Source of the DNA: Gordonia pseudamarae
GTDB lineage: Bacteria; Actinomycetota; Actinomycetes; Mycobacteriales; Mycobacteriaceae
Length of the DNA: 64,000 nucleotides
NCBI RefSeq assembly: GCF_025273675.1
Contig: NZ_CP045809.1
Coordinates: 1 to 64,000, forward strand
Direction: 5' to 3'
Shown: positions 29,189-38,395 of the stretch, in pieces
How positions within the stretch are numbered: position 1 is the first letter of the stretch
How the letters are laid out: every line of letters begins with the position of its first letter
Made by a program: the position numbers and the translations under genes
The notes under the pieces: generated by a model
Told to the model about the DNA's origin: nothing
Databases searched by the model: none
What the model saw: only the letters and a program-made list of their open reading frames with translations

Positions 29189-29689
29189 GTGAATCACGGA
29201 ATCGGTAAACCTCGTCGGGCAGTGGTCGCCGCGGTGGTCGGAGCAGCGGCGCTCGCCTGCGGCATACCCGGACTGGCCGTCGCCGCCGAGGGCAGCATGG
29301 ACACGGGCAGCTCCGGGGGCATCTTCTCCGGCAGCGCCGATGCCGCCGGTTCCGGTACCCGTGACGGCTCACCCAACGGTGCCGACGGTGCACCGCGGGT
29401 TGTGCGCTGTGGCCAGCAGTCCAAGTCCGGGGGGCAGGCGGTCACCAACACCAAACACCTGATGGGTCGGCCCGGACCGCTGACGTTCACCCTCAACTAC
29501 AACACCGGTACCCAGGCCGACAAGATCGATGTTTTCTACCAGGGCAAGTTCGTCGGCGGCTCCGGCAACGTCAAGGGTGCGGGCAGCAAGAAGATCAGTG
29601 TGAAGGCGGGCACCAACGACTATGTGACGGTCAAGGTGACCGGTCCGGTCGGTGGCTACTGGAGCTACACACTGACCTGCCCAGCCTGA
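29189..29689 (+). CDS. Secreted protein, paralogue A of a tandem pair
   Basis: The start is GTG 29189, eight bases after GGAGG. The 166-residue product has a signal peptide (VVGAAALACGIPGLAVAA), a Gly/Ser-rich low-complexity stretch and a C-terminal domain of about 90 residues. That domain has a Cys near its start (RCGQQSKSGG), the phrase TNTKHLMGRPGP, beta-strand-rich segments and a final Cys (YTLTCPA), so a disulphide closing a beta-sandwich is plausible. The same domain recurs in the next gene. I know no function for it. Confidence 0.85.
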   Translation: MNHGIGKPRRAVVAAVVGAAALACGIPGLAVAAEGSMDTGSSGGIFSGSADAAGSGTRDGSPNGADGAPRVVRCGQQSKSGGQAVTNTKHLMGRPGPLTFTLNYNTGTQADKIDVFYQGKFVGGSGNVKGAGSKKISVKAGTNDYVTVKVTGPVGGYWSYTLTCPA

Positions 29690-29702
29690 CGGCAGGGTCT
29701 AT

Positions 29703-29766
29703 CGCGCACCGGGCCTACCGCGCACCGGGCCTACCGCGCACCGGGCCTACCGCGCACCGGGCCTAC
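29703..29766 (+). repeat. Four perfect copies of a 16-bp tandem repeat
   Basis: CGCGCACCGGGCCTAC is repeated four times without change, starting 13 bp after the stop of the first secreted paralogue. The perfect identity suggests recent expansion and probable length variation between strains. Confidence 0.95.
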
Positions 29767-29924
29767 CGCATTGCAGGATTGCCGCACGGCAGGTCTTGCG
29801 CTTGTACGAGATCTCACCCCGTTGGGAATTTCATCCTTGTGGACGACACCGTCCTGATGGCTGACCGTGTGACACGCCGATACGGTTGATCCGAGATATT
29901 GGATAGTGAACCGGACGGTGGTAA

Positions 29925-30485
29925 ATGGGTACTACAGCGGGTAGGTCTCCTCGGTGGGTAGGTGTTGCGGCGCTCGGCGTCGGTGCGCTGATGTTCGGGG
30001 TACCCGGCGTCGCGGCGGCCGACGGCAGTGTCAGCGTCGGCAGCGTCGATTCGGGCAGTGCGGAAGATATCGGCAGCGGCATCCTCAACGAGTTGGTCCC
30101 GGGCCTCGGGGATGCGGTCACGGGCAGTGTCGAATCGTTCGGCAGCGATGACGGCCCCACCGTCGCCCCGCCGCAGACACAGCGCTGCAACCAGGCGAGC
30201 AAGTCCGGTGGCTACGGGATCACCAATACCAAACACCTGATGGGACGCGGCGGTCCGTACACCTTCACGATCGTCTATGACACCGAGAACATCCCCGACC
30301 AGATCGAGGTGTTCTATCAGGGCCGCCGATTGTACGACACTGGGATGATCGGCGACAACATCAACGAGGGCAACGGCAGCAAGCAGATCCGGGTGCCGTC
30401 CGGAACCCAGAACTACGTGACCGTCAAGGTGACCGGACCGGATTCGGACACCCACTGGAGCTACACGGTGAACTGCCCGGCCTAG
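29925..30485 (+). CDS. Secreted protein, paralogue B of a tandem pair
   Basis: The 186-residue product starts at ATG 29925. It has a signal peptide ending near GVAAADG, a Gly/Ser/Asp-rich linker and the same C-terminal domain as paralogue A: RCNQASKSGG, TNTKHLMGRGGP, DQIEVFYQGR, NYVTVKVTGP and a final YTVNCPA. The pair probably arose by tandem duplication and then diverged in the linker. An extracellular or cell-wall role is inferred from the signal peptide only. Confidence 0.85.
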   Translation: MGTTAGRSPRWVGVAALGVGALMFGVPGVAAADGSVSVGSVDSGSAEDIGSGILNELVPGLGDAVTGSVESFGSDDGPTVAPPQTQRCNQASKSGGYGITNTKHLMGRGGPYTFTIVYDTENIPDQIEVFYQGRRLYDTGMIGDNINEGNGSKQIRVPSGTQNYVTVKVTGPDSDTHWSYTVNCPA

Positions 30486-30508
30486 TTGTGATGTCCTAGT
30501 TGTGATGT
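30481..30508 (+). repeat. 14-bp tandem duplication at the stop codon of paralogue B
   Basis: CCTAGTTGTGATGT occurs at 30481-30494 and 30495-30508. The first copy contains the TAG stop (30483-30485), so the duplication leaves the protein unchanged. Confidence 0.9.
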
Positions 30509-30658
30509 CCAGGCGCATCGAACCCACCTGACACAGCGGCCTCCACATGGCCACGTCCGATGTACGTGCCGCAAGGGCGGGTGTATGCCCGGGCCGACCC
30601 GTATATCGGACGAATGCGTGTCCGCACGATGTCGCAGCGGTGTGGTTAGTTGGTGGGC

Positions 30659-32014
30659 GTGAGTTCAGCGTCCGGGCGTCCGATCAGGGGCGAGGCGAGG
30701 TGGAGCACCGACCAGGTGGAGTCGGCCGCGCCCGACGCCTCGTCGGTGGGCGCGGGCCGCAAACTCGCCACCACGGCGGTCTGGTCCGGGACAGGGGCCA
30801 CGGCCACGGCGCTGTGGGGATCATGCGCGGGCAGCGGCAAGAAGCCGTATCGGACGATCGTCGACCTACGGGGCCCGGCGTTCAGGTGTTCGTGTCCCTC
30901 GCGCAAGTTTCCGTGCAAGCACGCACTGGGTCTGCTGCTGCTGTGGTCGGCGGGTGAGGTCGCCGAGGCCGCCCGAACGCCCGGCGATGCCGCCACGTGG
31001 CTCGACGGTCGTGACACCCGTGCGGCCGTGAAGGCCACCGCCCCGGCGAAACCGGCCGATCCCGAACGTGCCGCGGCCACCGCCGCGCAACGCGCGGACC
31101 GGGTGGCAGGTGGCATCGCCGAACTCACGATGTGGCTCGAGGACCAGGTTTCGCAGGGATTCTCGGGACTGGACGGCGACCCGTACGCCCGCTTCGATCC
31201 GCTGGCCGCACGTCTGGTCGACGCCCAGGCACCGGGTCTGGCGAGCCGGGTACGGGAGCTGCCGGGTGTGCTCACCGCAGGCGATCCCGCCGACTGGCCG
31301 GACCGGCTGCTGATGCGGTTCGGAGAACTGTGGGCGCTCGGCGTGGCACACGGGCGACTGTCCGAACTCGACGACGACACCGTGGCCACGGTCCGCCGAC
31401 ACGTCGGCTACACGGTGGCCAAGGCTGATGTTCTCTCGCGGCCGCCGGTCACCGATGACTGGATGGCGGTGGGACGACGCACAGAAGAACTCGATCACAT
31501 CACCGCACGTCACATGTGGTTCTACGGCGCCGACACCGGCCGCTACGCGTTGACCCTGGAGTACGTGCCCACCGGCGGCGTGTTCGCGGCCAGACCGCCT
31601 GTGGGAGTGGCTTTCCGGGCGCGACTGCACTTCTATCCCGGCTCACCGGGACACCGCGCCCTGATCGCCGACGAGAACGCCGTGCCCGGTGATCCGGTGA
31701 GCCGGACCGGCGTGCCGCCCGCCGCGACAACCATCGACCACGCCCGGCGGGAGCGGGCGCGCAGCGTCGCCGCCGATCCGTGGCTGCGCGCCGAACCGGC
31801 CACCGTACGTGGCCGGCTCGCCGTCGCCCCCGGAACGGGATACGCACTCATCGACGAGCACGGCGAGTCGGTGGCATTGCACGTGGACCCCGAGCGGTGG
31901 ACCACGCTCGTGGCCACCACCCTCGGCGGTCCCGTCGGCGTCGTCGGCGAACTCGGTGTCGACGGCCTGCTTCCGCTGTCGGTCATCTCCGACGGGCAGG
32001 TGATCGCACTGTGA
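30659..32014 (+). CDS. SWIM zinc-finger protein (first gene of MoxR/VWA cluster)
   Basis: The product (451 residues from GTG 30659; GTG 30653 is an alternative) has a SWIM zinc finger with C77-x-C79-x6-C86-x-H88 (RCSCPSRKFPCKHALGL) near the N-terminus, followed by a long region without a family I recognise. SWIM fingers bind nucleic acid or protein. E. coli YehQ is a SWIM protein in a comparable cluster (from memory). The stop overlaps the next start by 4 bp. Confidence 0.85.
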   Translation: MSSASGRPIRGEARWSTDQVESAAPDASSVGAGRKLATTAVWSGTGATATALWGSCAGSGKKPYRTIVDLRGPAFRCSCPSRKFPCKHALGLLLLWSAGEVAEAARTPGDAATWLDGRDTRAAVKATAPAKPADPERAAATAAQRADRVAGGIAELTMWLEDQVSQGFSGLDGDPYARFDPLAARLVDAQAPGLASRVRELPGVLTAGDPADWPDRLLMRFGELWALGVAHGRLSELDDDTVATVRRHVGYTVAKADVLSRPPVTDDWMAVGRRTEELDHITARHMWFYGADTGRYALTLEYVPTGGVFAARPPVGVAFRARLHFYPGSPGHRALIADENAVPGDPVSRTGVPPAATTIDHARRERARSVAADPWLRAEPATVRGRLAVAPGTGYALIDEHGESVALHVDPERWTTLVATTLGGPVGVVGELGVDGLLPLSVISDGQVIAL

Positions 32015-33555
32015 ACGAGCATGCCAACACGCACTGGGAGGCGACCGTGTCGGCGGCGCTCCTCGGTGTCAACAATCGACGGCCCGCGCAGCTCGACGCC
32101 GACCCGGTGATCGCCAAGTATCTATCGGCCCAACAGGATCCGGCCACCGCCGTGCTGCACACCGCCGCGCTCACCGCCACCGCCCGCAACGCATCCGGAC
32201 CGCCCCGGGTGGAGGCCACCGCCATCGCGGAGGCACCCGCCGACGACCGTCCCGAACTGTCCGAGACCGCCGCACGGGCATTGGCGCACGCGCTCGAAGC
32301 AGCCGCGCCGCTGAGGTATCGGATGTTGCGGCGAGTCGCCGAGGCACATCGCAGACCGCCCGCCGCGATGCTGGTACCACTGCTGCGGACGGCGTTGCGC
32401 GACACCGCGGCACGGGAGGCCGTGGTCCGCATCGTCGGCGCGCGTGGTGCCTGGATCGCCGAGAAGACATCCGACATCGGTTGGAGCGGCCTGCTTCTCG
32501 CGGAACTCTACGGTACCCCGGAAGGCAACTCCGACCGGGACGAGCAGCTCTGGACGCACGGCATCGTCGCCCAGCGGGTGATGTACCTGACCGGACTGCG
32601 CCGCCGTGACCCCGCCGCGGCGCTGGCCTTGCTCACCGGCGGATGGCGGTCCGAGACCGGCCCCGACCGTGAACAGTTGCTGTCGGCACTGGAGACAGGG
32701 CTGTCGGCCGCCGACGAGCCATTCCTGGAGGCGTGTTTGCGTGATAGCCGCAAGAAGGTTCGGGCCACCGCGCAGCGTCAACTCGCGTTGATCCCGGAAT
32801 CCGGCCTGCAACGCAGGCTTCAGACACTCGTCGCACCGCATGTGCGGCTCGGTCGCAGCCTGCTGCGCGCCACCACCCTGACGTTCACCACCCCTTCCGG
32901 CGACGAACTGGCGGCCGCTTCCGCGGACCGGTACGGCATCTCGACGGCGGGCAACGCCTCTGGTGCGAACTCCAACGGTGTGAACACCAACGGTGCGAAC
33001 TCCAAGCAATGGGTGACCGCGCAACTGCTCGGTCGCATCACTTTGCCGTTCTGGGAGGCGCACCTGGGCGCCGCACCGGAGAAGATCGTGTCCGCGGTCT
33101 CCCTCGAAGACGCCGTGCGGGTCATCCCCGCGCTGTCGGAGGCCGCTCTCGTTCAGGGTGACAGACGATGGGCCACAGCACTTCTGAAACATCCGACCGC
33201 ACCGGTCAGCCTGTTCGCGATCGCCGACCCCGCCTGCGTCGCCGACGTCGTCATCGACAGACTTCGCCGAGGCGACGTCGTCGGACTGGACCACCTTCCC
33301 GTGCCGTGGCCGCCGGCGGTGGCCACAGCGGTGTTCGACGCGTTCGACGCGATGCATCGCAGGCACCGAACGCTGACACCCGAGGGCCATACCATGCTGT
33401 TGCACCTGCCGGTCGGACTTCCGCTCGATATCGACTGGGGCCGAAGAATACTCGCGCTGCACGAAGCCGCGACAGCGGGGATGTGGACCAACCACTTGGC
33501 GATATTCGATGAAGCCCTGCATATCCGCACCGTTCTGGAGAGGGAACTGACGTGA
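32011..33555 (+). CDS. DUF5691 protein
   Basis: The start is GTG 32011, inside the previous gene's last codons (4-bp overlap). The 514-residue product is mostly helical and looks like a repeat scaffold; DUF5691 is a family found beside SWIM and MoxR genes. It contains an Asn-rich stretch made of 15-bp repeats (32953-33002; NASGANSNGVNTNGANS). No catalytic motif is visible. It overlaps the MoxR start by 4 bp. Confidence 0.8.
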   Translation: MNEHANTHWEATVSAALLGVNNRRPAQLDADPVIAKYLSAQQDPATAVLHTAALTATARNASGPPRVEATAIAEAPADDRPELSETAARALAHALEAAAPLRYRMLRRVAEAHRRPPAAMLVPLLRTALRDTAAREAVVRIVGARGAWIAEKTSDIGWSGLLLAELYGTPEGNSDRDEQLWTHGIVAQRVMYLTGLRRRDPAAALALLTGGWRSETGPDREQLLSALETGLSAADEPFLEACLRDSRKKVRATAQRQLALIPESGLQRRLQTLVAPHVRLGRSLLRATTLTFTTPSGDELAAASADRYGISTAGNASGANSNGVNTNGANSKQWVTAQLLGRITLPFWEAHLGAAPEKIVSAVSLEDAVRVIPALSEAALVQGDRRWATALLKHPTAPVSLFAIADPACVADVVIDRLRRGDVVGLDHLPVPWPPAVATAVFDAFDAMHRRHRTLTPEGHTMLLHLPVGLPLDIDWGRRILALHEAATAGMWTNHLAIFDEALHIRTVLERELT

Positions 33556-34685
33556 CCGACGACAACCCGCTGGGCAACAACCTTCTGGGTGACGACCTTC
33601 TGGGTGACAACCTTCTGCGTCCCCACGCCGAACAGCTCTACGCCGCCGAACTGGAGGCCCTTGCCCGCACCGACACCGGGACCCGGCCGCCGAACTGGCT
33701 GCTGTCGCCGTCGGCGGTGGTCACCTACCTGATCGGCGGTACTCTCGATGACGGCACCGTGATCACCCCCAAGTACATCGGGCCCGGGCGCATCATGGAG
33801 GTGGCCGTGGCCACCCTCGCCACCGATCGCGCCCTGCTGCTCCTCGGTGTACCGGGTACCGCGAAAACCTGGGTATCGGAACATCTCTCGGCCGCAATCA
33901 GTGGAACGTCGACGTTGCTGGTACAGGGTACGGCCGGCACGCCCGAGGAGGCCATCCGGTACGGCTGGAACTATGCCCGGCTCATCGCCGAGGGACCGAG
34001 TAGGGAGGCACTGGTGCCGTCGCCGATCATGACGGCGATGGCGGCCGGCAAGATCGCGCGACTCGAAGAGCTCACCCGCATCCCGTCCGACGTACAGGAT
34101 GCGCTCATCACCGTCCTCAGTGAAAAGACCCTGCCCGTACCGGAACTCGGTATCGAGGTGCAGGCCGCGAAAGGATTCAGTCTCATCGCCACGGCCAACG
34201 ACCGCGATCGTGGCGTCAACGAGCTCTCCTCGGCGCTGCGCCGCCGATTCAACACGGTCGTGCTGCCCCTGCCCGCCACCGCCGACGACGAGGTGCGTAT
34301 CGTCACCCAGCGCGTCGAATCCCTCGGCCGGGCACTGGAACTGCCCGACATCCCATCCGCCGCCGACGAGATCCGCCGGGTGGTCACCGTGTTCCGCGAA
34401 CTGCGTTCGGGGCTCACCGAGGATGGCCGCAACAAGGTCAAGCGACCCAGTGGCACCCTGTCAACCGCCGAGGCGATCTCGGTGATCACCCACGGCATTG
34501 CGATGTCGGCCCACTTCGGCGACGGAGTCCTGCGCGCCTCCGATGTGGCCGCCGGTATCCAGGGTGCGGTGGTCAAGGATCCGGGCACCGACGCGGTGAT
34601 CTGGACCGAATACCTCGAAGGTATTGTGCGCGAACGCAAGGACTGGTCCGACTTCTACCGGGCAGCACGTCGTGGGCTTGCCTGA
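33552..34685 (+). CDS. MoxR-type AAA+ ATPase with altered Walker B
   Basis: The start is GTG 33552. The 377-residue AAA+ ATPase has Walker A GVPGTAKT at 99-106 (Lys105), a sensor-1-like TANDRDRG segment and an arginine-finger region SSALRRRFN. At the position of Walker B, MoxR proteins usually have Asp-Glu; this protein has IARL-Glu172-Glu173-LTR. MoxR ATPases typically act with a VWA partner as a chaperone-like remodelling pair, and that partner is two genes downstream. The first 20 codons are four 15-bp repeats (33561-33620). E. coli YehL has similar length. Confidence 0.9.
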   Translation: MTDDNPLGNNLLGDDLLGDNLLRPHAEQLYAAELEALARTDTGTRPPNWLLSPSAVVTYLIGGTLDDGTVITPKYIGPGRIMEVAVATLATDRALLLLGVPGTAKTWVSEHLSAAISGTSTLLVQGTAGTPEEAIRYGWNYARLIAEGPSREALVPSPIMTAMAAGKIARLEELTRIPSDVQDALITVLSEKTLPVPELGIEVQAAKGFSLIATANDRDRGVNELSSALRRRFNTVVLPLPATADDEVRIVTQRVESLGRALELPDIPSAADEIRRVVTVFRELRSGLTEDGRNKVKRPSGTLSTAEAISVITHGIAMSAHFGDGVLRASDVAAGIQGAVVKDPGTDAVIWTEYLEGIVRERKDWSDFYRAARRGLA

Positions 34686-34741
34686 GTCGGGGCCGGGTGG
34701 CTACCGTACCCCCGTTACCGGCGGAAGGATCACCTGATCCG

Positions 34742-37069
34742 ATGTCCGCTGGCACACACGTTCTGGGCATCCGCCACCACGGACCGGGCTCGGCCCGCGC
34801 GGTGGTCGCCGAACTGGACCGCATCGCACCCGACGCGGTACTCATCGAGGGCCCGTCCGATGCGACGAACCTGATACCTTCGGTTGTGGCGGAGGGTATG
34901 TCGCCACCGGTGGCATTGCTCGGATACTCCGCGACGGATCCGTCGTCGGCGGCGTTCTGGCCGTTCGCGGTGTTCTCACCCGAATGGCAGGCGATGGTAT
35001 GGGCCGTCCGCAACGGTGTACCCGTGGAATTCTGTGATCTGCCCGCCGCCGTCACCCTCGCCGACCGCGAGGACACCGAAGTGCCGGCCGAGGCCACCGA
35101 TACCGGCGAAACATCTCCTGCCGGCGATATACCCCGGAATGACGAAACACCCCCGGACGGCGCCGGGGAACCTCACGACACCGCCGAACACACCGTGCGC
35201 ACCGATCCGATCGGCCTGCTCGCCCAGGCCGCGGGCTACGACGACCCCGAACGATGGTGGGATGACGTAGTCGAAACACGCAGTGAAGAAGGTGTTTTCG
35301 AGGCAATCGCGGGGGCGATGACGGTACTGCGCGGCGAAATCGGCGACGCCGATCCCGACGCCGGGCGTGACGAACGCCGCGAGGCCTACATGCGCCAGAC
35401 GCTGCGCAAGGCCCTCAAGCGCGACGGGGTGGCGACGGTCGCGGTGATCTGCGGAGCATGGCACGTCCCCGCCCTGCGGGGCAAGCTCCCGCCCGCCACT
35501 GCGGACGCCCGAATTCTCAAGGGCATGAAGAAGACCCGTACCAAGCTGGCGTGGGTTCCGTGGACGCACTCGCGGTTGTCGTTCGCATCGGGATACCGGG
35601 CCGGGGTGGTTTCTCCCGGTTGGTATCACCATCTGTTCACCGCCGACCCGGACACCGTGGTCGCCGGGTGGTTTGTCGGCGCCGCCGCCCGGCTGCGTGA
35701 GCAGGATCTGCCCGTGTCATCCGCACATATCATCGAATCAGTCAGATTGGCAACCACTCTCGCATCGATGCGCGGTCGGAAACTGGCGGGTCTGGCCGAG
35801 CTCGATGAGGCCACCCTGGCGGTGCTGTGCGAAGGTGATCGCACGCTCGCCGACCTGGTGCACCGAGAGGTGGTGATGGGGGAGCGCCTCGGCTCGGTCC
35901 CGGAGGACTCACCGGTGGTGCCGTTGCAGGCAGACCTGACCGCGACGTCGAAGTCATTGCGACTCAAGCAGAGCCCGGTAGCCAAAGAGCTGTTCCTCGA
36001 TCTGCGTAAGCCGGTAGATCTCGCCAAGTCGATTCTGTTGCACCGCCTCTCGGTGATCGGTATCGATTGGGGTGAGCCGCTGGAGACCACCGGAACCGGC
36101 ACCTTCAAGGAGGGATGGCTGCTCAACTGGCGGCCCGAACTGGTCATCGAGGTGGTGCTCGCATCGGTGTGGGGCACAACGGTGCGTGCGGCCGCCAACA
36201 GCAGGATCGCCGACCGTGCGTCGTCGGCGCAGCGACTGGCGGAGATCACCGATCTCGTGGAAAAGGCATTGCTGGCCGACGCGGGCGAGGCCCTGGCGGC
36301 ACTGCACCGGCGGGCCGCCGTCGACCACGACGTCGAGCAACTGATGGCGGCTCTGCCCGCCATCGGTCGCACCCGCCGATACGGTGATGTGCGTGGCACG
36401 GACGTGAGCGCGCTCACCGATGTGGCCAGGTCCCTGCTGCTTCGGGTCTGCACCGGTCTGCCCGCCGCCGTGACCGGCCTCAATGACGAGGCCGCGCAGC
36501 ACATGACACACCGGATCGGCGCGGTACACGAGACGGTCGCCCTGCTCTCCGCGGGCGACGATGGCCGCCAGGACGAGCAACGCTGGCATCATGTGTTGCG
36601 CACCATCGCCGACCGCTCCGACGTCAACGGGCTCCTCGTCGGCCGGGTCACCCGGCTGCTGACCGACGCCGATGTCATCGAATCCTCCGATGCCGCGAAG
36701 CGTCTGGGATTGGCGCTGTCCCGTGGCGCGACGCCCGTCGAGAAGGCCCGCTGGATCGAGGGATTCCTGGGCGATTCAGGTCTGCTGCTGATCCACGACG
36801 CGGTGCTGCTCCCGTTGATCGACTCCTGGCTCAGCGACCTGGACGGTACGTCTTTCGTCGACGCCCTGCCGTTGTTGCGTCGCACTTTCGGCCCGTTCGA
36901 CGCGCCGGTGCGGCGGGGGATCGCCGAGCAGCTCAAGAGGTCGGTGCCCGGCGCGCATCCGCCGGCGGTGACGACACCGGGGCCGGGATTCGATCCGCAA
37001 CTGGCCGGACCGGCGGTCGCCGCGCTGGCCCGGATCATCGGAGCAACGTCGGTGGGGCGAGAACAATGA
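34742..37069 (+). CDS. DUF5682 protein (YehM-like)
   Basis: I chose ATG 34742 (775 residues, starting MSAGTHVLGIRHHGPGSARA); an upstream ATG at 34697 would add 15 residues. The N-terminal part resembles a hydrolase or TraB-like start, with IRHHGPGS and the strongly conserved segment VICGAWHVPAL near residue 240; the rest is helical. E. coli YehM is of similar size and context. A catalytic role for the His-rich segments is possible but unproven. It lies 56 bp after the MoxR gene. Confidence 0.82.
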   Translation: MSAGTHVLGIRHHGPGSARAVVAELDRIAPDAVLIEGPSDATNLIPSVVAEGMSPPVALLGYSATDPSSAAFWPFAVFSPEWQAMVWAVRNGVPVEFCDLPAAVTLADREDTEVPAEATDTGETSPAGDIPRNDETPPDGAGEPHDTAEHTVRTDPIGLLAQAAGYDDPERWWDDVVETRSEEGVFEAIAGAMTVLRGEIGDADPDAGRDERREAYMRQTLRKALKRDGVATVAVICGAWHVPALRGKLPPATADARILKGMKKTRTKLAWVPWTHSRLSFASGYRAGVVSPGWYHHLFTADPDTVVAGWFVGAAARLREQDLPVSSAHIIESVRLATTLASMRGRKLAGLAELDEATLAVLCEGDRTLADLVHREVVMGERLGSVPEDSPVVPLQADLTATSKSLRLKQSPVAKELFLDLRKPVDLAKSILLHRLSVIGIDWGEPLETTGTGTFKEGWLLNWRPELVIEVVLASVWGTTVRAAANSRIADRASSAQRLAEITDLVEKALLADAGEALAALHRRAAVDHDVEQLMAALPAIGRTRRYGDVRGTDVSALTDVARSLLLRVCTGLPAAVTGLNDEAAQHMTHRIGAVHETVALLSAGDDGRQDEQRWHHVLRTIADRSDVNGLLVGRVTRLLTDADVIESSDAAKRLGLALSRGATPVEKARWIEGFLGDSGLLLIHDAVLLPLIDSWLSDLDGTSFVDALPLLRRTFGPFDAPVRRGIAEQLKRSVPGAHPPAVTTPGPGFDPQLAGPAVAALARIIGATSVGREQ

Positions 37070-37078
37070 GAGGACTGG

Positions 37079-38254
37079 ATGAACGGACAGGATGAGCGCG
37101 ACCGCCGTTGGCGACTGGTCCTGGGCGCGGAGGCCGACGAGGCACTCGGCGGCCTCGGTGGTGCGGACCTCGGGATGGATCGCGCGCTGTCGGCCCTGTA
37201 CGGGTCGCCCGGTGGCCGGCGGGGCGGCCTGGGCAGGTCGGCACCGTCGGTGGCCCGCTGGCTGGGCGACATCCGCACATACTTCCCGTCGACCGTGGTG
37301 CAGGTGATGCAGCACGACGCGGTACATCGGCTCAATATCGCCGCACTGCTGGCCGAACCCGAACTGCTCGAGACCGTCGAACCGAATATCGAGATGGTCA
37401 GCACCCTGATCGGACTGGGAAAGGCGATCCCGCAGGCGTCGAAGGCATCGGCGCGGACCCTGGTGCGCAAGGTCGTCGATGAGATCGAACGCCGTGTGGC
37501 GGAGAAAACCAGGAGTGTGGTGGGCGCCGCGCTCGACCGGTCGGCCCGCACCCACCGGCCGCGACCCGCCGACATCGACTGGAACACCACGATCGCCCGC
37601 AATCTGCGCAACTATCTGCCCGAACAGAAGACGATCGTTCCCGAACGGATCGTCGGCTACGGACGTCGCTCGCAGGCGGTGAGCAAGGACATCGTGCTGG
37701 CCGTCGATCAGTCGGGTTCGATGGCGCACTCGATCGTCTATTCGTCGATTTTCGGTGCGGTGCTCGCGACGATGCGGTCGGTGCGCACCTCGATGGTGGT
37801 GTTCGACACCGAGGTGGTCGATCTCACCGACAAACTCGACGATCCCGTCGACGTTCTGTTCGGCACCGCGCTCGGCGGCGGAACCGACATCAACCGGGCC
37901 ATCGCCTACTGCCAGGGGTTGATCACCCGGCCCACCGACAGCATCTTCGTCCTGATCTCGGATCTGTACGAGGGCGGTGTGCGGGAGGGGATGTTGCGGC
38001 GGGTGGCACAGCTGACGGCGGCGGGTGTGCAGGTGATCGTGCTGCTCGCACTGTCCGACGAGGGAGCACCGTCCTTCGACCGCGACATCGCCGGTGCGCT
38101 GGCCACGATGGGCATCCCGGCGTTCGCATGTACACCGGACGCGTTTCCGGAGTTGCTCGCACTGGCGCTGAACCGTGGTGACATCGTCGGTTGGGCCGAT
38201 GCCAACGAACTCGCCCGCCGCGGGATGACCGAACCGGTTGCCGAGGAGTTGTGA
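37079..38254 (+). CDS. VWA-domain protein (MoxR partner, YehP-like)
   Basis: The 391-residue product starts at ATG 37079, nine bp after the DUF5682 gene. The C-terminal half is a von Willebrand A domain with a complete MIDAS: D210-Q-S212-G-S214 (AVDQSGSMA), a threonine in LGGGTDIN and the Asp of VLISDLYEGG. MoxR and VWA pairs work together to remodel or activate targets using ATP and a metal site. It closes the five-gene cluster. Confidence 0.9.
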   Translation: MNGQDERDRRWRLVLGAEADEALGGLGGADLGMDRALSALYGSPGGRRGGLGRSAPSVARWLGDIRTYFPSTVVQVMQHDAVHRLNIAALLAEPELLETVEPNIEMVSTLIGLGKAIPQASKASARTLVRKVVDEIERRVAEKTRSVVGAALDRSARTHRPRPADIDWNTTIARNLRNYLPEQKTIVPERIVGYGRRSQAVSKDIVLAVDQSGSMAHSIVYSSIFGAVLATMRSVRTSMVVFDTEVVDLTDKLDDPVDVLFGTALGGGTDINRAIAYCQGLITRPTDSIFVLISDLYEGGVREGMLRRVAQLTAAGVQVIVLLALSDEGAPSFDRDIAGALATMGIPAFACTPDAFPELLALALNRGDIVGWADANELARRGMTEPVAEEL

Positions 38255-38270
38255 GCGCGCGTCGTGAACA

Positions 38271-38306
38271 AGTTGTCCACAGGGCTATGCACAGCTGTGG
38301 ACAACT
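38271..38306. promoter_or_regulatory. Palindromic pair of perfect DnaA boxes far from oriC
   Basis: TTGTCCACA (38273-38281) and TGTGGACAA (38296-38304) are perfect DnaA boxes in opposite orientation. With their flanks they make a perfect 12-bp inverted repeat, AGTTGTCCACAG and CTGTGGACAACT, around a 12-bp spacer. A third box, TTATCCACA, lies at 38452-38460 inside the next gene. This could be a DnaA-titration or regulatory site; it could also act as a terminator for the cluster. Confidence 0.75.
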
Positions 38307-38395
38307 CGAATACGTTGTCGAATAGGCTGATCGGAGCGCCTGCGACCGGCCCGCAACAGCGACAACGGCAGCAGCGTCGACCGTGGCCGCGCCAT

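Noticed and set aside
29703..29766. CRISPR array
   Set aside because: The four 16-bp units are back to back with no spacers and no cas genes are near.
12272..38395. Integrative element inserted at tRNA-Ala
   Set aside because: No integrase or recombinase gene is seen and no copy of the tRNA 3' end at the right border.
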